DNA from: Algoriphagus lutimaris
GTDB taxonomy: Bacteria > Bacteroidota > Bacteroidia > Cytophagales > Cyclobacteriaceae
Assembly: GCF_017051705.1 (NCBI RefSeq)
Contig: NZ_JAFIDJ010000002.1
Location: 1,069,939-1,133,938 of the forward strand
Length of the DNA: 64,000 bases
Direction: 5' to 3'
The notes under the pieces are model-generated. The model saw only the letters and a list, made by a program, of their open reading frames with translations. It was not told the origin of the DNA and did no database searches. The translations under genes were made by a program, and so were the position numbers. Position 1 is the stretch's first letter; each line of letters opens with the position of its first letter. Of this stretch, positions 34,673 through 43,827 are shown one piece after another.

Positions 34673-35770
34673 TTAATCCGGGTACTTTTCAATTAATATT
34701 TTCACAATTCTTTCAGCGGTTTTTCCATCCCACAGCGGGATTCCTTGGTAGGATTTCCAATTCCCATCCATCACCTTTTTTAAATAAGGTTTCAGTTTTT
34801 TAGGGTCTGTTCCTACCAATTCATTGGTTCCTAACAAGATGGTTTCTTCTCGCTCTGTATTATCCCGAAGTGTAATACAAGGAACATTCATTACTGAAGC
34901 TTCTTCTGTAATCCCACCTGAATCTGTGATCACTCCTTTGGCATTCTTTACCAAGTAATTAAACTCTAAATAGCTCAGTGGCTCAGTCATAAATAAATTA
35001 GAAGCCTGGATGCCAATTTCTTTTAGGTTTTTAGCTGTTCTAGGATGTACAGGGAATATGATTGGCAACCCATCAGCACCTTCCAGTATTGCATCAATCA
35101 TAGCTTTTAACTTGTGCTCCTGATCTACATTGGCTGGGCGATGCATGGTCATCACGAAGTAATTGCCAAAATTTAAGTTTTCAAAAACTGCTCCCTCTGG
35201 TTTTTTAAAGTGAGGCATTTGCGCCAATAGCGTATCAATCATGGTATTTCCCACAAAATGGATCTTGTCCTCTGTGATACCACTATTTCTTAAATTAGCA
35301 TTGGCAATTTCTGAAGTGGTAAAAAAGTGGTCGGTAATGCTATCAGTTACCATTCTATTGATTTCTTCAGGCATGGTCAAATCACCGGAGCGGATACCAC
35401 CTTCCACATGGGCAACGTCGATTTGGAGTTTCTTTGCTGTGATAGAACAGGCCAAAGTGCTGGTTACATCCCCAACGACTAATACCAGATCGGGACGGTT
35501 TTCGAGTAGTTCTTTTTCAAAAGCCACCATAATAGCCGCAGTTTGTTCGGCTTGAGTTCCACCACCACCCCCAAGATTTGAATCTGGCTCAGGAATATTG
35601 AGCTGATCAAAAAAATCACCCGACATTTTTTTATCATAATGCTGCCCGGTATGGATCAGTCTAAATGTGAGGATTGCTCCTTCCTTCTGCTGTTTTTGGA
35701 GAGCATGGATGATCGGTGCTATTTTCATGAAGTTTGGCCGAGCACCAGCGACAATGGTAAATTTACCCAT
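34673..35770 (-). CDS. wecB: UDP-N-acetylglucosamine 2-epimerase (non-hydrolysing)
   Basis: The enzyme interconverts UDP-GlcNAc and UDP-ManNAc for surface polysaccharide synthesis. The 365-residue GT-B-like protein starts MGKFTIVAGARPNFMKIAP, the typical opening, and has DVTSTLACSITAKKLQIDVA, the active-site region HVEGGIRSGDLTMPEEINR, MHRPANVD and the UDP-binding ITDSGGITEEASVMNVP. All expected catalytic residues are visible. It is the first gene of a two-gene operon with the cupin gene, which starts 1 nt after its stop. Confidence 0.93.
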   Translation of the reverse strand: MGKFTIVAGARPNFMKIAPIIHALQKQQKEGAILTFRLIHTGQHYDKKMSGDFFDQLNIPEPDSNLGGGGGTQAEQTAAIMVAFEKELLENRPDLVLVVGDVTSTLACSITAKKLQIDVAHVEGGIRSGDLTMPEEINRMVTDSITDHFFTTSEIANANLRNSGITEDKIHFVGNTMIDTLLAQMPHFKKPEGAVFENLNFGNYFVMTMHRPANVDQEHKLKAMIDAILEGADGLPIIFPVHPRTAKNLKEIGIQASNLFMTEPLSYLEFNYLVKNAKGVITDSGGITEEASVMNVPCITLRDNTEREETILLGTNELVGTDPKKLKPYLKKVMDGNWKSYQGIPLWDGKTAERIVKILIEKYPD

Positions 35771-35909
35771 AGTGGATTCTTGAAAATTTATTTAAAATTA
35801 AAGATTCCTTTTTGTCTATCTTTAGAAAAATAGGAAAGTTTGAATAAACCGCATTTGGCTGGTTTTTTGTTTCTTTGTGCAGTACGTTTTTACCTGCAAA
35901 TATTAATTC

Positions 35910-36575
35910 ATGTCATTTCGCACTTGGTTTAAAAACTGGATATCCTTACCAGTCATAATTTTCTTAGGATTTCTTACTTCCTGTACCGATACTTTAGAGT
36001 CTGAAACAATAGTATATTCTAACGATTTTTCGGAACTGGATCTTGCAGGCTTTGAAAATGGAAAACTTTTTATTTTTGGAAAAGACACACTTGCCGGATA
36101 TTACCATAATGAGGAAGTAGCAGTTAATCTCTCCGACCTCCCTTCTCATAATCTTCTTAAAGTTACAATAGACATTATTGTGCATGATAGCTGGGATGGA
36201 AATGCTGATGATGGAGTAGGCGGACCGGATTACTGGTTTTTTGGAATAGATAATCAAGAGGTTTTTAGAACTACTTTCTCTAACTCACCTTGTGAATCTA
36301 CTTATTGTCTATACCAATCTTATCCCAATACATACTTTAGACAGAATGTACCAAAGTCAGGTGCGACACAAACCAATTTACCAGGCCTTTGTCTATTTGG
36401 CGCAAGTAATAATTATAGTACCAGATACAGCATTTCAAAGATTGTGGAGCATAGTAACTCTAATGTCAGGATTTATATGAATTCTGACCTTATAGCAGAG
36501 AACTCACCTGACCCGGTTTGTGATGAATCCTGGTCTATTTCCAAAATTGAAATTACAGCACTCACACTTAACTAA
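35910..36575 (+). CDS. Putative lipoprotein of unknown function
   Basis: The 221-residue product has a lipobox signal (about 1-25, ending FLTSC). The mature part carries a beta-sandwich-like pattern with KVTIDIIVHDSWDGNADD and two Cys-containing loops (SNSPCESTYCLYQ). I do not recognise the family. It is followed by the Wzi-like gene after 4 bp, so a role in the cell envelope is likely but not shown. Confidence 0.75.
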   Translation: MSFRTWFKNWISLPVIIFLGFLTSCTDTLESETIVYSNDFSELDLAGFENGKLFIFGKDTLAGYYHNEEVAVNLSDLPSHNLLKVTIDIIVHDSWDGNADDGVGGPDYWFFGIDNQEVFRTTFSNSPCESTYCLYQSYPNTYFRQNVPKSGATQTNLPGLCLFGASNNYSTRYSISKIVEHSNSNVRIYMNSDLIAENSPDPVCDESWSISKIEITALTLN

Positions 36576-36579
36576 TCAG

Positions 36580-38274
36580 ATGAAGAATATTGTGAGAAAA
36601 TTTATAATAATCGGATTATTATTTTTTGTAATTGATACCTCCATAGCGCAGACTGTGCCGATGGGTATGCCTGTCTTGGATCAATATCTTAGAAGGGCTC
36701 AATTATTAGGAAAGGTGGACTCAAGTTCGTCTTTTATGATTCGCCCTCTCTACCCTACAGAATCTTTTGGATTTGAAAATGGATTTGATATTGATGGTTC
36801 CACTGTAGATTTAGATGCTTCAAAAATCCATAGATATTTTGGGAAAGATCGTAAAGGTAAATTTTTACTATTGCCTGCAATTTTGAAAGCTCAGTATAAT
36901 TCTACATATGCTTTTGGGGTAAACGATGGAGCGTTTATTCCTAACAGAGGGTTTCAGACGATTTTGAGCCCAGGGGTGTATGCAGAATATGGAAATTGGA
37001 GCATCCAGTTACAGCCTGAATTACTATTGGCAGCTAATAAGGATTACAAAGGATTTCCAATAGAGCATCAGGCGACTATTTTATTTTATTATGAGTACAT
37101 GAACCGCATTGATATGCCTGAAAGGTTTGGAAACTCAGGATATAATAAAGTTTATGGGGGTCAGTCTAGTTTAAGATATAACTTCCGGGAATTCTCGTTG
37201 GGACTTTCAACAGAAAACCTTTGGTGGGGACCGGGAAGAAGAAATTCCTTATTGCTCGGGAATAATGCTCCTGGATTCCTTCATTTTACTTTGAATACGA
37301 GGAAACCTGTACAGACGAAAATAGGCTCATTTGAAGGGCAGTTTATATCAGGATTTTTAAAATCCAGCGGATATTTACCACCTCATTCGGATTATCATAT
37401 TCAGGAGAACCCAGTTTATATTCCAAAACCTGAAGACAGCAACAGATACATTTCTGGACTGGTATTTACCTATCAACCAAAATGGGTCCCCGGACTTTTT
37501 CTGGGCTATGGTTCTGTTAACCATATGTATCGAAAAGATGTGTCTACTTTAGGAGATGTATTACCCATATTTAATGGGAGAAAAGGGCCTGAAAATATCT
37601 TCGATCCTATTAGAGATAAAAGGCAGCAGTTTAGTTCTGGGTTTTTTAGATGGCTTAGTCCCGAAGGTCATTTTGAATTTTATGGGGAATATGGAACCAA
37701 TGGCAATAGTAGAAGGATAGGTGATTTTATGATTGAACCCGAGTCTGGAAGAGCTTTTACCTTTGGTTTTTCTCATTTGATGAGCCTGAAGAAGCCAGGT
37801 CATTATTTCCAGATCAGTTCTGAAATGACGCAAACTGGTCAGACAATTAGAGAGGATATCAGGAATTTAGAAACCTGGTATATCCATGATTATGTGAGGG
37901 ATGGATATACACATAATGGACAAGTCTTGGGAGCTGGAAATGGTCCAGGTAGTAATGTGATTTTTGTGGAGTTGGCGTGGGTGAATAATATGAATCGTTT
38001 TGGACTTCAAATGGAGCGTATTGTTTACAACAATGATTTTTATTATTACCGTTACGAAGCTTCCAAAGACTGGAGAAATAAATATGTCGATTTAGTTCCT
38101 TCCCTTGTAGGGGACTGGAAAGTCGGTGATTTCCTAATCAGTGGAAAAATGCAGTATGTAAATACATTGAATTACAAATGGTACTTGGAGAATCAACCTG
38201 ACCAATATTTTGTGCCAGGATATGATCGAAAGAATTTTGTGGCTCAAATTGGTGTTTCATACTTATTCAGATAA
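36580..38274 (+). CDS. Capsule assembly Wzi family outer-membrane protein
   Basis: The 564-residue exported protein has a signal peptide (MKNIVRKFIIIGLLFFVIDT, cleavage near IAQ) and a large barrel with the Wzi-type core ENLWWGPGRRNSLLLGNNAPG and SGLVFTYQPKWVPGLFLGYG. Wzi helps anchor capsular polysaccharide to the outer membrane. The start at 36580 is preferred; the longer frame begins inside the preceding gene. It follows the lipoprotein gene by 4 bp, and the wecB operon lies 0.9 kb upstream, in line with a surface polysaccharide function. Confidence 0.82.
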   Translation: MKNIVRKFIIIGLLFFVIDTSIAQTVPMGMPVLDQYLRRAQLLGKVDSSSSFMIRPLYPTESFGFENGFDIDGSTVDLDASKIHRYFGKDRKGKFLLLPAILKAQYNSTYAFGVNDGAFIPNRGFQTILSPGVYAEYGNWSIQLQPELLLAANKDYKGFPIEHQATILFYYEYMNRIDMPERFGNSGYNKVYGGQSSLRYNFREFSLGLSTENLWWGPGRRNSLLLGNNAPGFLHFTLNTRKPVQTKIGSFEGQFISGFLKSSGYLPPHSDYHIQENPVYIPKPEDSNRYISGLVFTYQPKWVPGLFLGYGSVNHMYRKDVSTLGDVLPIFNGRKGPENIFDPIRDKRQQFSSGFFRWLSPEGHFEFYGEYGTNGNSRRIGDFMIEPESGRAFTFGFSHLMSLKKPGHYFQISSEMTQTGQTIREDIRNLETWYIHDYVRDGYTHNGQVLGAGNGPGSNVIFVELAWVNNMNRFGLQMERIVYNNDFYYYRYEASKDWRNKYVDLVPSLVGDWKVGDFLISGKMQYVNTLNYKWYLENQPDQYFVPGYDRKNFVAQIGVSYLFR

Positions 38275-38285
38275 AGTAAAATATC

Positions 38286-38801
38286 ATGGTTGTTGAAAAA
38301 AATAAAGTCGTCGGGATTGCCTATCAACTCAAGGTAGATGATGGTGAATCCGGAATGGTAGATTTTGAGCATGTGCCAGAAAATCAACCTTTCCTTTTCT
38401 TATTTGGGGCAGGAGCTGTTTTTCCAAAATTCGAAGAAGCCTTAGCGGGAAAGTCGATAGGAGATGGGTTTTCTGTTTTCATCGATTTTGAAAATGCATA
38501 TGGAGATTACTACGAAGAAAGAAAAACGATTATCCCTAAGGCAAATTTCAAAAAGGATGGAAAGAAGCAAAATGAAATGCTTAAAGTAGGCGCAGTGATT
38601 CCTATGCAGGATGACAAAGGGAATCAGATCAAAGGTGAAATCACCAAGATCGATTACATGGGGGTCCATATGGATTTTAATCCACCTTTGGCAGCACATG
38701 ATTTACAATTTGATGGGAAGATCATTTCTATTCGAGATGCTCAGCCTGAAGAAATCGACCATGGTCATGTTCATGGGCCTGATGGACATCACCATCACTA
38801 A
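38286..38801 (+). CDS. SlyD-type FKBP peptidyl-prolyl isomerase
   Basis: The 171-residue protein combines an FKBP fold (GMVDFEHVPENQPFLFLFGA, FEEALAGKSIGDGFSVFIDF) with an insert-in-flap arrangement and a His-rich tail GHVHGPDGHHHH that can bind nickel or other metals, as in SlyD. It is a cytoplasmic folding helper and possible metal chaperone. It starts 11 bp after the Wzi-like gene; a bidirectional terminator follows. Confidence 0.88.
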   Translation: MVVEKNKVVGIAYQLKVDDGESGMVDFEHVPENQPFLFLFGAGAVFPKFEEALAGKSIGDGFSVFIDFENAYGDYYEERKTIIPKANFKKDGKKQNEMLKVGAVIPMQDDKGNQIKGEITKIDYMGVHMDFNPPLAAHDLQFDGKIISIRDAQPEEIDHGHVHGPDGHHHH

Positions 38802-38821
38802 TTGAAGTAAAACTTACCAAA

Positions 38822-38853
38822 ACAAAAGCCCCTTCTTTGGAAGGGGCTTTTGT
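38822..38853. terminator. Bidirectional rho-independent terminator
   Basis: A 14-bp stem ACAAAAGCCCCTTC/GAAGGGGCTTTTGT with loop TTTG lies between two convergent genes. Confidence 0.85.
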
Positions 38854-38881
38854 TACTTTAGGGGTATTGATTATTATTCTC

Positions 38882-39706
38882 TTACTTAATGTCGTATCCA
38901 TAAACCTTATAGGCTTGTTCTTTAGCAAGGTCCTGAAGGTTTTTAATACGTTCTGAGTTATATAAAACCAGTGCTTTACTTAGCTGCTTGGATGCTAATC
39001 CAAATGATTGCTCATTAAAATGTGTAATTGCATCATTATAATATTGTAACCCTGCGAGCTCGGTCAGAGACACTTTTCTGAAAATGGCATGGTCAGCTAG
39101 GCTAAGTTCAGGATCTCCCAAGCGCTCGGTCAAAGAAGCCAATTGAGCAAATTCTTTGGGTTGGTAACTTTCCAAGTAAGCTCTCACCTCTGAAGGGCTT
39201 GAGATCATTCCTCCAATCGCTAAGGTACTTTCTAAGATGACCGTTTTATCATTGATGTCTACCTTTATGAATACATGGTAATCTGTTTCAATGATTTCAT
39301 AATTGTAATTGTATCGGTCCAAAAGCATCCCTAATGTTGCTGAACCACTTACACAATCAAAATTGCCTTCTTCCAGCATGTTATTAAATGTAGAATGCTG
39401 AACATAGTTTTTGAGAAGGGTCTGATGTGATTTCTGGAAAATAGACCTTAGGAAGTTGTAATCATTTTTGGTTTTCGATCTTTTATGATCCAATTCTTGG
39501 ATTAACTCTTCCCATTTTTGGTATTGAATGTCTTTGGCATGTACCGCTGTAAAAAGCATCAGGGGATTTTCTTGTTCTTTTTGCCAAATGGCCTCTTCCA
39601 CCTGAGTTTCAAAAAATAATTCTTCCTCAGGACGTAGATTTCCCTGGGCTAAAATGACTCCATATAGCCCGATAAATGCCAAGTATGTGAGGATCATATG
39701 TTTCAT
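38882..39706 (-). CDS. Exported protein with transglutaminase-like Cys-His motif
   Basis: The 274-residue product has a signal peptide (MKHMILTYLAFIGLYGVILA, cleaved near AQ). Residues about 117-165 show FDCVSGSATLGMLLDR, then ETDYHVFIKVDI and VILEST, the order Cys, His, acidic residue of transglutaminase/cysteine-protease-like folds. A helical C-terminus (LGDPELSLADHAIFRKVSL onward) resembles TPR repeats. I do not recognise the family, and the activity is inferred only from motif order. No operon partner is evident. Confidence 0.6.
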   Translation of the reverse strand: MKHMILTYLAFIGLYGVILAQGNLRPEEELFFETQVEEAIWQKEQENPLMLFTAVHAKDIQYQKWEELIQELDHKRSKTKNDYNFLRSIFQKSHQTLLKNYVQHSTFNNMLEEGNFDCVSGSATLGMLLDRYNYNYEIIETDYHVFIKVDINDKTVILESTLAIGGMISSPSEVRAYLESYQPKEFAQLASLTERLGDPELSLADHAIFRKVSLTELAGLQYYNDAITHFNEQSFGLASKQLSKALVLYNSERIKNLQDLAKEQAYKVYGYDIK

Positions 39707-39872
39707 CTTACATGAAGCCTATGTTAATCAGATGATGTAAAGTTAACAATTTGGTAACATTAGCAAATAAAAAAGCTAAAAACTTAACATTGAGGTAAAA
39801 ATATAAACTGGCAAAGCCAGCCAATTTCTAGGCTAGCCACCTAATTATTGCTGTATGAAAATTCAGATTAGC

Positions 39873-40346
39873 TTACTCGTGATGGTAAGGCTCGTTTCTT
39901 AGAATTGTAAACCCTCGATACAACTGCTCAATAAAAAATGGACGGATCATTTGGTGTGAAAAAGTCATTTTTGAAATGGAAATTTTTCCATTTGCTCTTG
40001 CATATACAGCATCTGAAAAGCCATAAGGTCCTCCAATTACAAAAATAAGCTGTTTCAGCCCCCCATTCATTTTCTTTTGTAAGTAAGCCGAAAAATCTAT
40101 GGAGCTATAGCTTTTCCCTCGTTCGTCTAAAAGAATTAATTCATCGGAGTTAGTTAATTTCTTCAAAATCAACTCTCCCTCTTTTTCCTTTTGGAGAGAT
40201 TCCGACAAGGATTTAGTGTTCTTCAGGTCGGGAATTACCTCAAATTCAAATTTGATGTAAAAATTTAGGCGTTTGGTATACTCCTCAATTAATGAATTGA
40301 TGGATTGATTATCTGTTTTACCAATAGCGATCAATTTGATTTGCAT
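39873..40346 (-). CDS. rlmH: 23S rRNA m3-pseudouridine 1915 methyltransferase RlmH
   Basis: RlmH is a SPOUT-fold enzyme that N3-methylates pseudouridine 1915 in helix 69. The 157-residue product starts MQIKLIAIGKTDN, and has LILLDERGKSYSSIDFSAYL, the knot motif FVIGGPYGFSDAVYARA and the C-terminal SHQMIRPFFIEQLYRGFTIL with the EPYHHE tail. These are near-invariant in the family. The ATG at 40346 is the usual start; an ATG 6 nt earlier is unneeded. Confidence 0.95.
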   Translation of the reverse strand: MQIKLIAIGKTDNQSINSLIEEYTKRLNFYIKFEFEVIPDLKNTKSLSESLQKEKEGELILKKLTNSDELILLDERGKSYSSIDFSAYLQKKMNGGLKQLIFVIGGPYGFSDAVYARANGKISISKMTFSHQMIRPFFIEQLYRGFTILRNEPYHHE

Positions 40347-40496
40347 ACTCAAATATCTAAAAATTCTTTATTGAAGCCTTTTCTTTTTTTGCTGAAGGAA
40401 TACAGATTTATCGATTTGATTTAAAAATCTGATAAACAATTGTTTAATAGACGTGTTACTAGCTTGTAAACTAAAATAACTATTACCAAAAAAATT

Positions 40497-41003
40497 ATGA
40501 GAAAATTAGTAGCAGCAGTTACACTGACCATGTTAGTAGTAGCTTCCTCATTTACCCCGAAAGTTAATTCAATTCATGAGACCAAAGTGGAGGCAGATAT
40601 TGTAGATCTAGCCGTATCACAGGATTTCTTAACGACTTTGGTAGCAGCTGTCAAAGCTGGTGACTTAGTAGATGTATTGAAAGGTGACGGTCCCTTTACT
40701 GTATTTGCTCCCACTAACGAAGCATTTGCTCAACTTCCAGCTGGCACTGTAGAAAGTTTATTAAAGCCAGAAAACAAAGAGAAGTTAGTAAAGATTCTTA
40801 CTTATCATGTGGTATCTGGAAAAGTATTATCTTCTGATTTAAAAAATGGTCAGATGGCTAAAACTGTAGAAGGAAGCTCCGTAAAAGTTACATTGAAAGA
40901 TGGTAAGGCTATGATTAATGACGCAACTGTTGTTAATGCAGATATCATGGCAGATAATGGAGTGGTTCATGTGATCGATAAAGTGATAATGCCATCAATG
41001 TAA
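40497..41003 (+). CDS. Fasciclin (FAS1) domain secreted protein
   Basis: The 168-residue exported protein has a signal sequence (about 1-21) and one FAS1 domain: [36 protein letters not shown] and [16 protein letters not shown], ending [12 protein letters not shown]1 proteins are cell-surface or extracellular adhesion modules. Monocistronic, with a terminator just after it. Confidence 0.93.
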   Translation: MRKLVAAVTLTMLVVASSFTPKVNSIHETKVEADIVDLAVSQDFLTTLVAAVKAGDLVDVLKGDGPFTVFAPTNEAFAQLPAGTVESLLKPENKEKLVKILTYHVVSGKVLSSDLKNGQMAKTVEGSSVKVTLKDGKAMINDATVVNADIMADNGVVHVIDKVIMPSM

Positions 41004-41025
41004 AATTTAATCATTGATTCTATTC

Positions 41026-41053
41026 AGCCCGTCCTTTGGATGGGCTTTTTTAT
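41026..41053 (+). terminator. Rho-independent terminator
   Basis: The stem AGCCCGTCC pairs with GGATGGGCT (one G-T pair), has a TTT loop, and is followed by TTTTTTATTT. Confidence 0.8.
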
Positions 41054-41103
41054 TTATGGTGGGTTTTTAACTTTAGTATACTTTTCATTTAAACCACCTT
41101 GTA

Positions 41104-41960
41104 ATGAGAAACTTATTCTTGGCTCTACTTTTATTAGTAGGATTTAACACAGTTAATGCTCAACAATTAAAATCCCCATATTTTACATTTTCCCCAACAT
41201 TGACTCCCGATGGAGAAACAATTGTTTTCAGCTATGAGGGTGATCTATGGAAGGTTTCTATAAATGGTGGACAGGCCTATAGAATGACTGCTATGGAGGG
41301 AGAAGAAACTAGGCCAGCTGTTTCTCCAGATGGAAAATGGCTTGCCTTCTCTGCAGAGCAATTTGGAAATGCGGATGTGTTTATCATGCCCATAGAAGGA
41401 GGGGAGATCCAACAATTGACCTATCATGAAGCGACAGATGAAGTAGAATCTTGGAGTTGGGATAGTCAAACCATTTATTTTACTTCCAATAGATACAATC
41501 GATATACTGCTTTTGAAATTAATATAGCAGGGTCCACTCCAAAACGATTATTTCCAAATTACTTCAACACGGTCCACAATACGGTAGTGAGCCCTGTCAA
41601 CGGAGAGATTTTTTTTAATGAAAGTTGGGAAAGTAAAAACTTTGCACATCGCAAACGATACAAAGGAGAATATAATCCAGATATTAAATCATATAATCCC
41701 AAGACCAAAGTTTATCAGCAATACACAGATTACGAAGGGAAGGATTTTGGAGCAAGTATAGACCAGAATGGGAACTTGTATTTCATGTCTGATGAGGCCA
41801 ATGGAGAGTACAACTTGTATACTTTAAAGAGTCCCAAAAAACTCAATTAACTGAATTTCCAACCTCTATCATGTGGCCAAAAGTTAGTGCCAATGGTGAA
41901 AAAATAGTTTTCCAAAAGGATTACCAACTATTTGTACACAATCGTTGCGATCCAAGATAA
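41104..41960 (+). pseudogene. Truncated, frameshifted tricorn-type protease gene
   Basis: The 5' part encodes a signal peptide (MRNLFLALLLLVGFNTVNA) and WD40-like beta-propeller repeats (PDGETIVFSYEGDLWKVSI, EGEETRPAVSPDGKWLAFS) found at the start of tricorn-like S41 peptidases of about 1000 residues. A stop appears at 41850, right after an A6 run (41836-41841). Shifting one base restores TQLTEFPTSIMWPKVSANGE and FQKDYQLFV up to a stop at 41958-41960. The remaining PDZ and S41 catalytic domains are absent. The gene is dead by frameshift plus deletion, unless it is a sequencing error at the A6 run; the missing 3' part stays missing either way. Confidence 0.75.
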
Positions 41961-41986
41961 ACTAGCGTATTGGAGAAAAACACCAG

Positions 41987-42421
41987 ATGAAAAAGCTTAT
42001 ACTGATTCAGCTTGTATTGCTTATATGGTTTCCATTTTTCTCCTGTACTGATAATGATCAAGGACCTAAACTTGTGTGGGATGATTCAAAGGTCTTGATT
42101 GATCAAAAGGCTTTTGATGCTGCCATAACTGATGATCTGAAAATTAATTCTTTGGATATAGAGGGGGATTTCCTAACCATTAATATCAGTTCCGGTGGCT
42201 GTAATGGAGAATCCTGGGAAATCAGGCTCATTGATTCAGGGGAGGTGTTGGAATCGGATCCTCCTCAACGAAACCTGGTTTTGTTCTTTAAGAATGAGGA
42301 GTTATGCGAGGCTTACATCACCAAAGAGGTGGCATTTGATATCGCTGATTTAAAAGTTGAAGGAGATCAAGTATTATTGAACATTAGGAATACAGGACAA
42401 CAGATTTTATACGAGTACTAA
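41987..42421 (+). CDS. Putative lipoprotein of unknown function
   Basis: The 144-residue product has a lipobox signal (MKKLILIQLVLLIWFPFFSC). The mature region includes SSGGCNGESWEIRLIDSGEV and a second Cys (EELCEAYITKE), so one disulfide is possible. I do not recognise the family. It starts 26 bp after the tricorn remnant's last stop, and a terminator follows. The gene may have been joined to the remnant by the deletion that removed the protease domains. Confidence 0.75.
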   Translation: MKKLILIQLVLLIWFPFFSCTDNDQGPKLVWDDSKVLIDQKAFDAAITDDLKINSLDIEGDFLTINISSGGCNGESWEIRLIDSGEVLESDPPQRNLVLFFKNEELCEAYITKEVAFDIADLKVEGDQVLLNIRNTGQQILYEY

Positions 42422-42429
42422 TTAAAAAT

Positions 42430-42460
42430 AAAAGCCTCCTAATCAGGAGGCTTTATTATT
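42430..42460. terminator. Rho-independent terminator between convergent genes
   Basis: An 11-bp stem TAAAGCCTCCT/AGGAGGCTTTA has an AATC loop and is followed by TTATT; the other strand shows a similar AT-rich flank. Confidence 0.75.
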
Positions 42461-42475
42461 AAAATGGTCTGATTC

Positions 42476-42949
42476 TTATTTGATCAGTTCTTTTCTTTTC
42501 AGAATAGTTTCCATGAATTTTCGCTCATTATCTGAATTGAAAATTCTGAATGGAAGGTGAATAAATTGTGCCTTTGATAGGTATAGTACATACGCATCTT
42601 TTTTTACTTCAGCCTTTTTGATCATATTCCATTGCACTGGCATTCCTTGACGAGTATTGATTTTCATCAAGATTTGTCTACTGTCAATTTCGTAGGCCAT
42701 TTTCTCAAAGATGGTTTTGTTTTGCTCCATCTGAGTTACTCCTGTAAACTGGATTGCCCAAAATAATACATACAAGCCATAGGCGATTAAGGCTCCGATA
42801 ATCCACCAAATGGAAGGAATCCAGAAATAGCCACACATAATGGCTACGGCGATTAGGATTACCCACCATTGCTCTTTAAGAATGCTGGTTAATCCCATTT
42901 TAATATAAGTTCCTGTTTCCAGTTGGTATTTTTTCGTCTTTACTATCAT
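42476..42949 (-). CDS. YcxB-like membrane protein
   Basis: The 157-residue protein has two TM helices (about 28-45 and 48-68) and a C-terminal cytoplasmic domain (IFEKMAYEIDSRQILMKINT, KAEVKKDAYVLYLSKAQFIH, LPFRIFNSDNERKFMETIL) typical of the YcxB family. The role is unknown. The ATG at 42949 is preferred; the codon before it is a GTG. A plausible promoter lies just upstream. Confidence 0.75.
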   Translation of the reverse strand: MIVKTKKYQLETGTYIKMGLTSILKEQWWVILIAVAIMCGYFWIPSIWWIIGALIAYGLYVLFWAIQFTGVTQMEQNKTIFEKMAYEIDSRQILMKINTRQGMPVQWNMIKKAEVKKDAYVLYLSKAQFIHLPFRIFNSDNERKFMETILKRKELIK

Positions 42950-42968
42950 CACTTTTATTTTCAGTGCG

Positions 42969-42999
42969 CAAATATCCTAGTATCTGAGGGATTAAACAA
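42969..42999 (-). promoter_or_regulatory. Candidate promoter for the YcxB-like gene
   Basis: On the minus strand a TTG (plus 42997-42999) is followed after 20 nt by GATATTTG (plus 42969-42976), one base off the TAnnTTTG -7 box and with the spacing expected for a Bacteroidota promoter. Confidence 0.4.
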
Positions 43000-43096
43000 G
43001 TCGAATAAAATCATAAAATCATGATTTCTAGAAACAATTTGCAAAAGGCATTGATTTAAAATATGTATTGGATTATCTTATATAAAATTTTTAGCC

Positions 43097-43324
43097 ATGA
43101 GTAGTTTAGTAATAGATCTGGTGCTCTGTGGGTTGGCGTATGTGATTTTAATATATTTCGTAGCCACCCTTACTCGCAACTCTCTAAAAAAGAGAGACAG
43201 TAACGGAGATGATGGAGATGGAGGTGTGGAAGATATGACCCCACCAAAGATTGATTTGCCTCCTGGTGTTATCTGGCCGTCTGATGTGCCAAGAGGATCC
43301 AGGACAGAACCGGTGGAGTTTTAA
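43097..43324 (+). CDS. Small single-TM protein
   Basis: The 75-residue product has one N-terminal TM helix (MSSLVIDLVLCGLAYVILIY to about residue 24) and then a polar region with acidic repeats (NGDDGDGGVEDM) and a Pro-rich tail. No family is recognised. It ends by sharing TTAA with the convergent Fur gene. Confidence 0.6.
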   Translation: MSSLVIDLVLCGLAYVILIYFVATLTRNSLKKRDSNGDDGDGGVEDMTPPKIDLPPGVIWPSDVPRGSRTEPVEF

Positions 43325-43731
43325 TGGCATTTATCGCAGATACCCTGCACCAATAAACTCATTTCTTTTTTTTGAAACCCATTTGGGAGTTTGATAGTCG
43401 GTAGTGTAATTGACTCCAGGCAAGTGGTTTCTCCACATTTTTCACATTTGAAATGTACATGTTCATGACTATGCGCTTCATGCTCTTCATGTGAACAAAG
43501 CGCATATTTTGCTCCCCCACTATCGTCTAAAACCTTGTGGATAACATCTTTGTCTACAAATGTTTTTAAGGTTCTGTAAATCGTAACCCGGTCAAATTGA
43601 TTGTCTAAGCTATCTTCTAAGTCGGCATGTGCCAAAGCGACTTGCTTTTCGAGAAATTCTCGAATTATTTCCAGTCTGCAGTCGGTAATTCGCAGTTTGT
43701 GACTTTGTAATATGGAATGTGGGTTGGACAT
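43321..43731 (-). CDS. Fur family metal-responsive transcriptional repressor
   Basis: The 136-residue regulator has an N-terminal winged helix (LRITDCRLEIIREFLEKQVA, DRVTIYRTLKTFVDKDVIH) and a C-terminal dimerisation half with regulatory His residues (CSHEEHEAHSHEHVHFKCEK) and structural zinc Cys pairs CEKC and CDKC. The His run resembles Zur/PerR-like subgroups more than classical Fur, but the metal cannot be fixed from sequence. The ATG at 43731 is the likely start. Its regulated genes are not evident here; a weak -7-like TAATTTAG lies upstream on its strand. Confidence 0.88.
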   Translation of the reverse strand: MSNPHSILQSHKLRITDCRLEIIREFLEKQVALAHADLEDSLDNQFDRVTIYRTLKTFVDKDVIHKVLDDSGGAKYALCSHEEHEAHSHEHVHFKCEKCGETTCLESITLPTIKLPNGFQKKEMSLLVQGICDKCH

Positions 43732-43827
43732 ATCTCTTATTGACAACGCTAAATTACTAGAAAAATTTGCCTTGGAAAAGAAAGAGGCTCCAAATAGGAA
43801 CCTCTATCATACCTGATTAGGAAGGTT

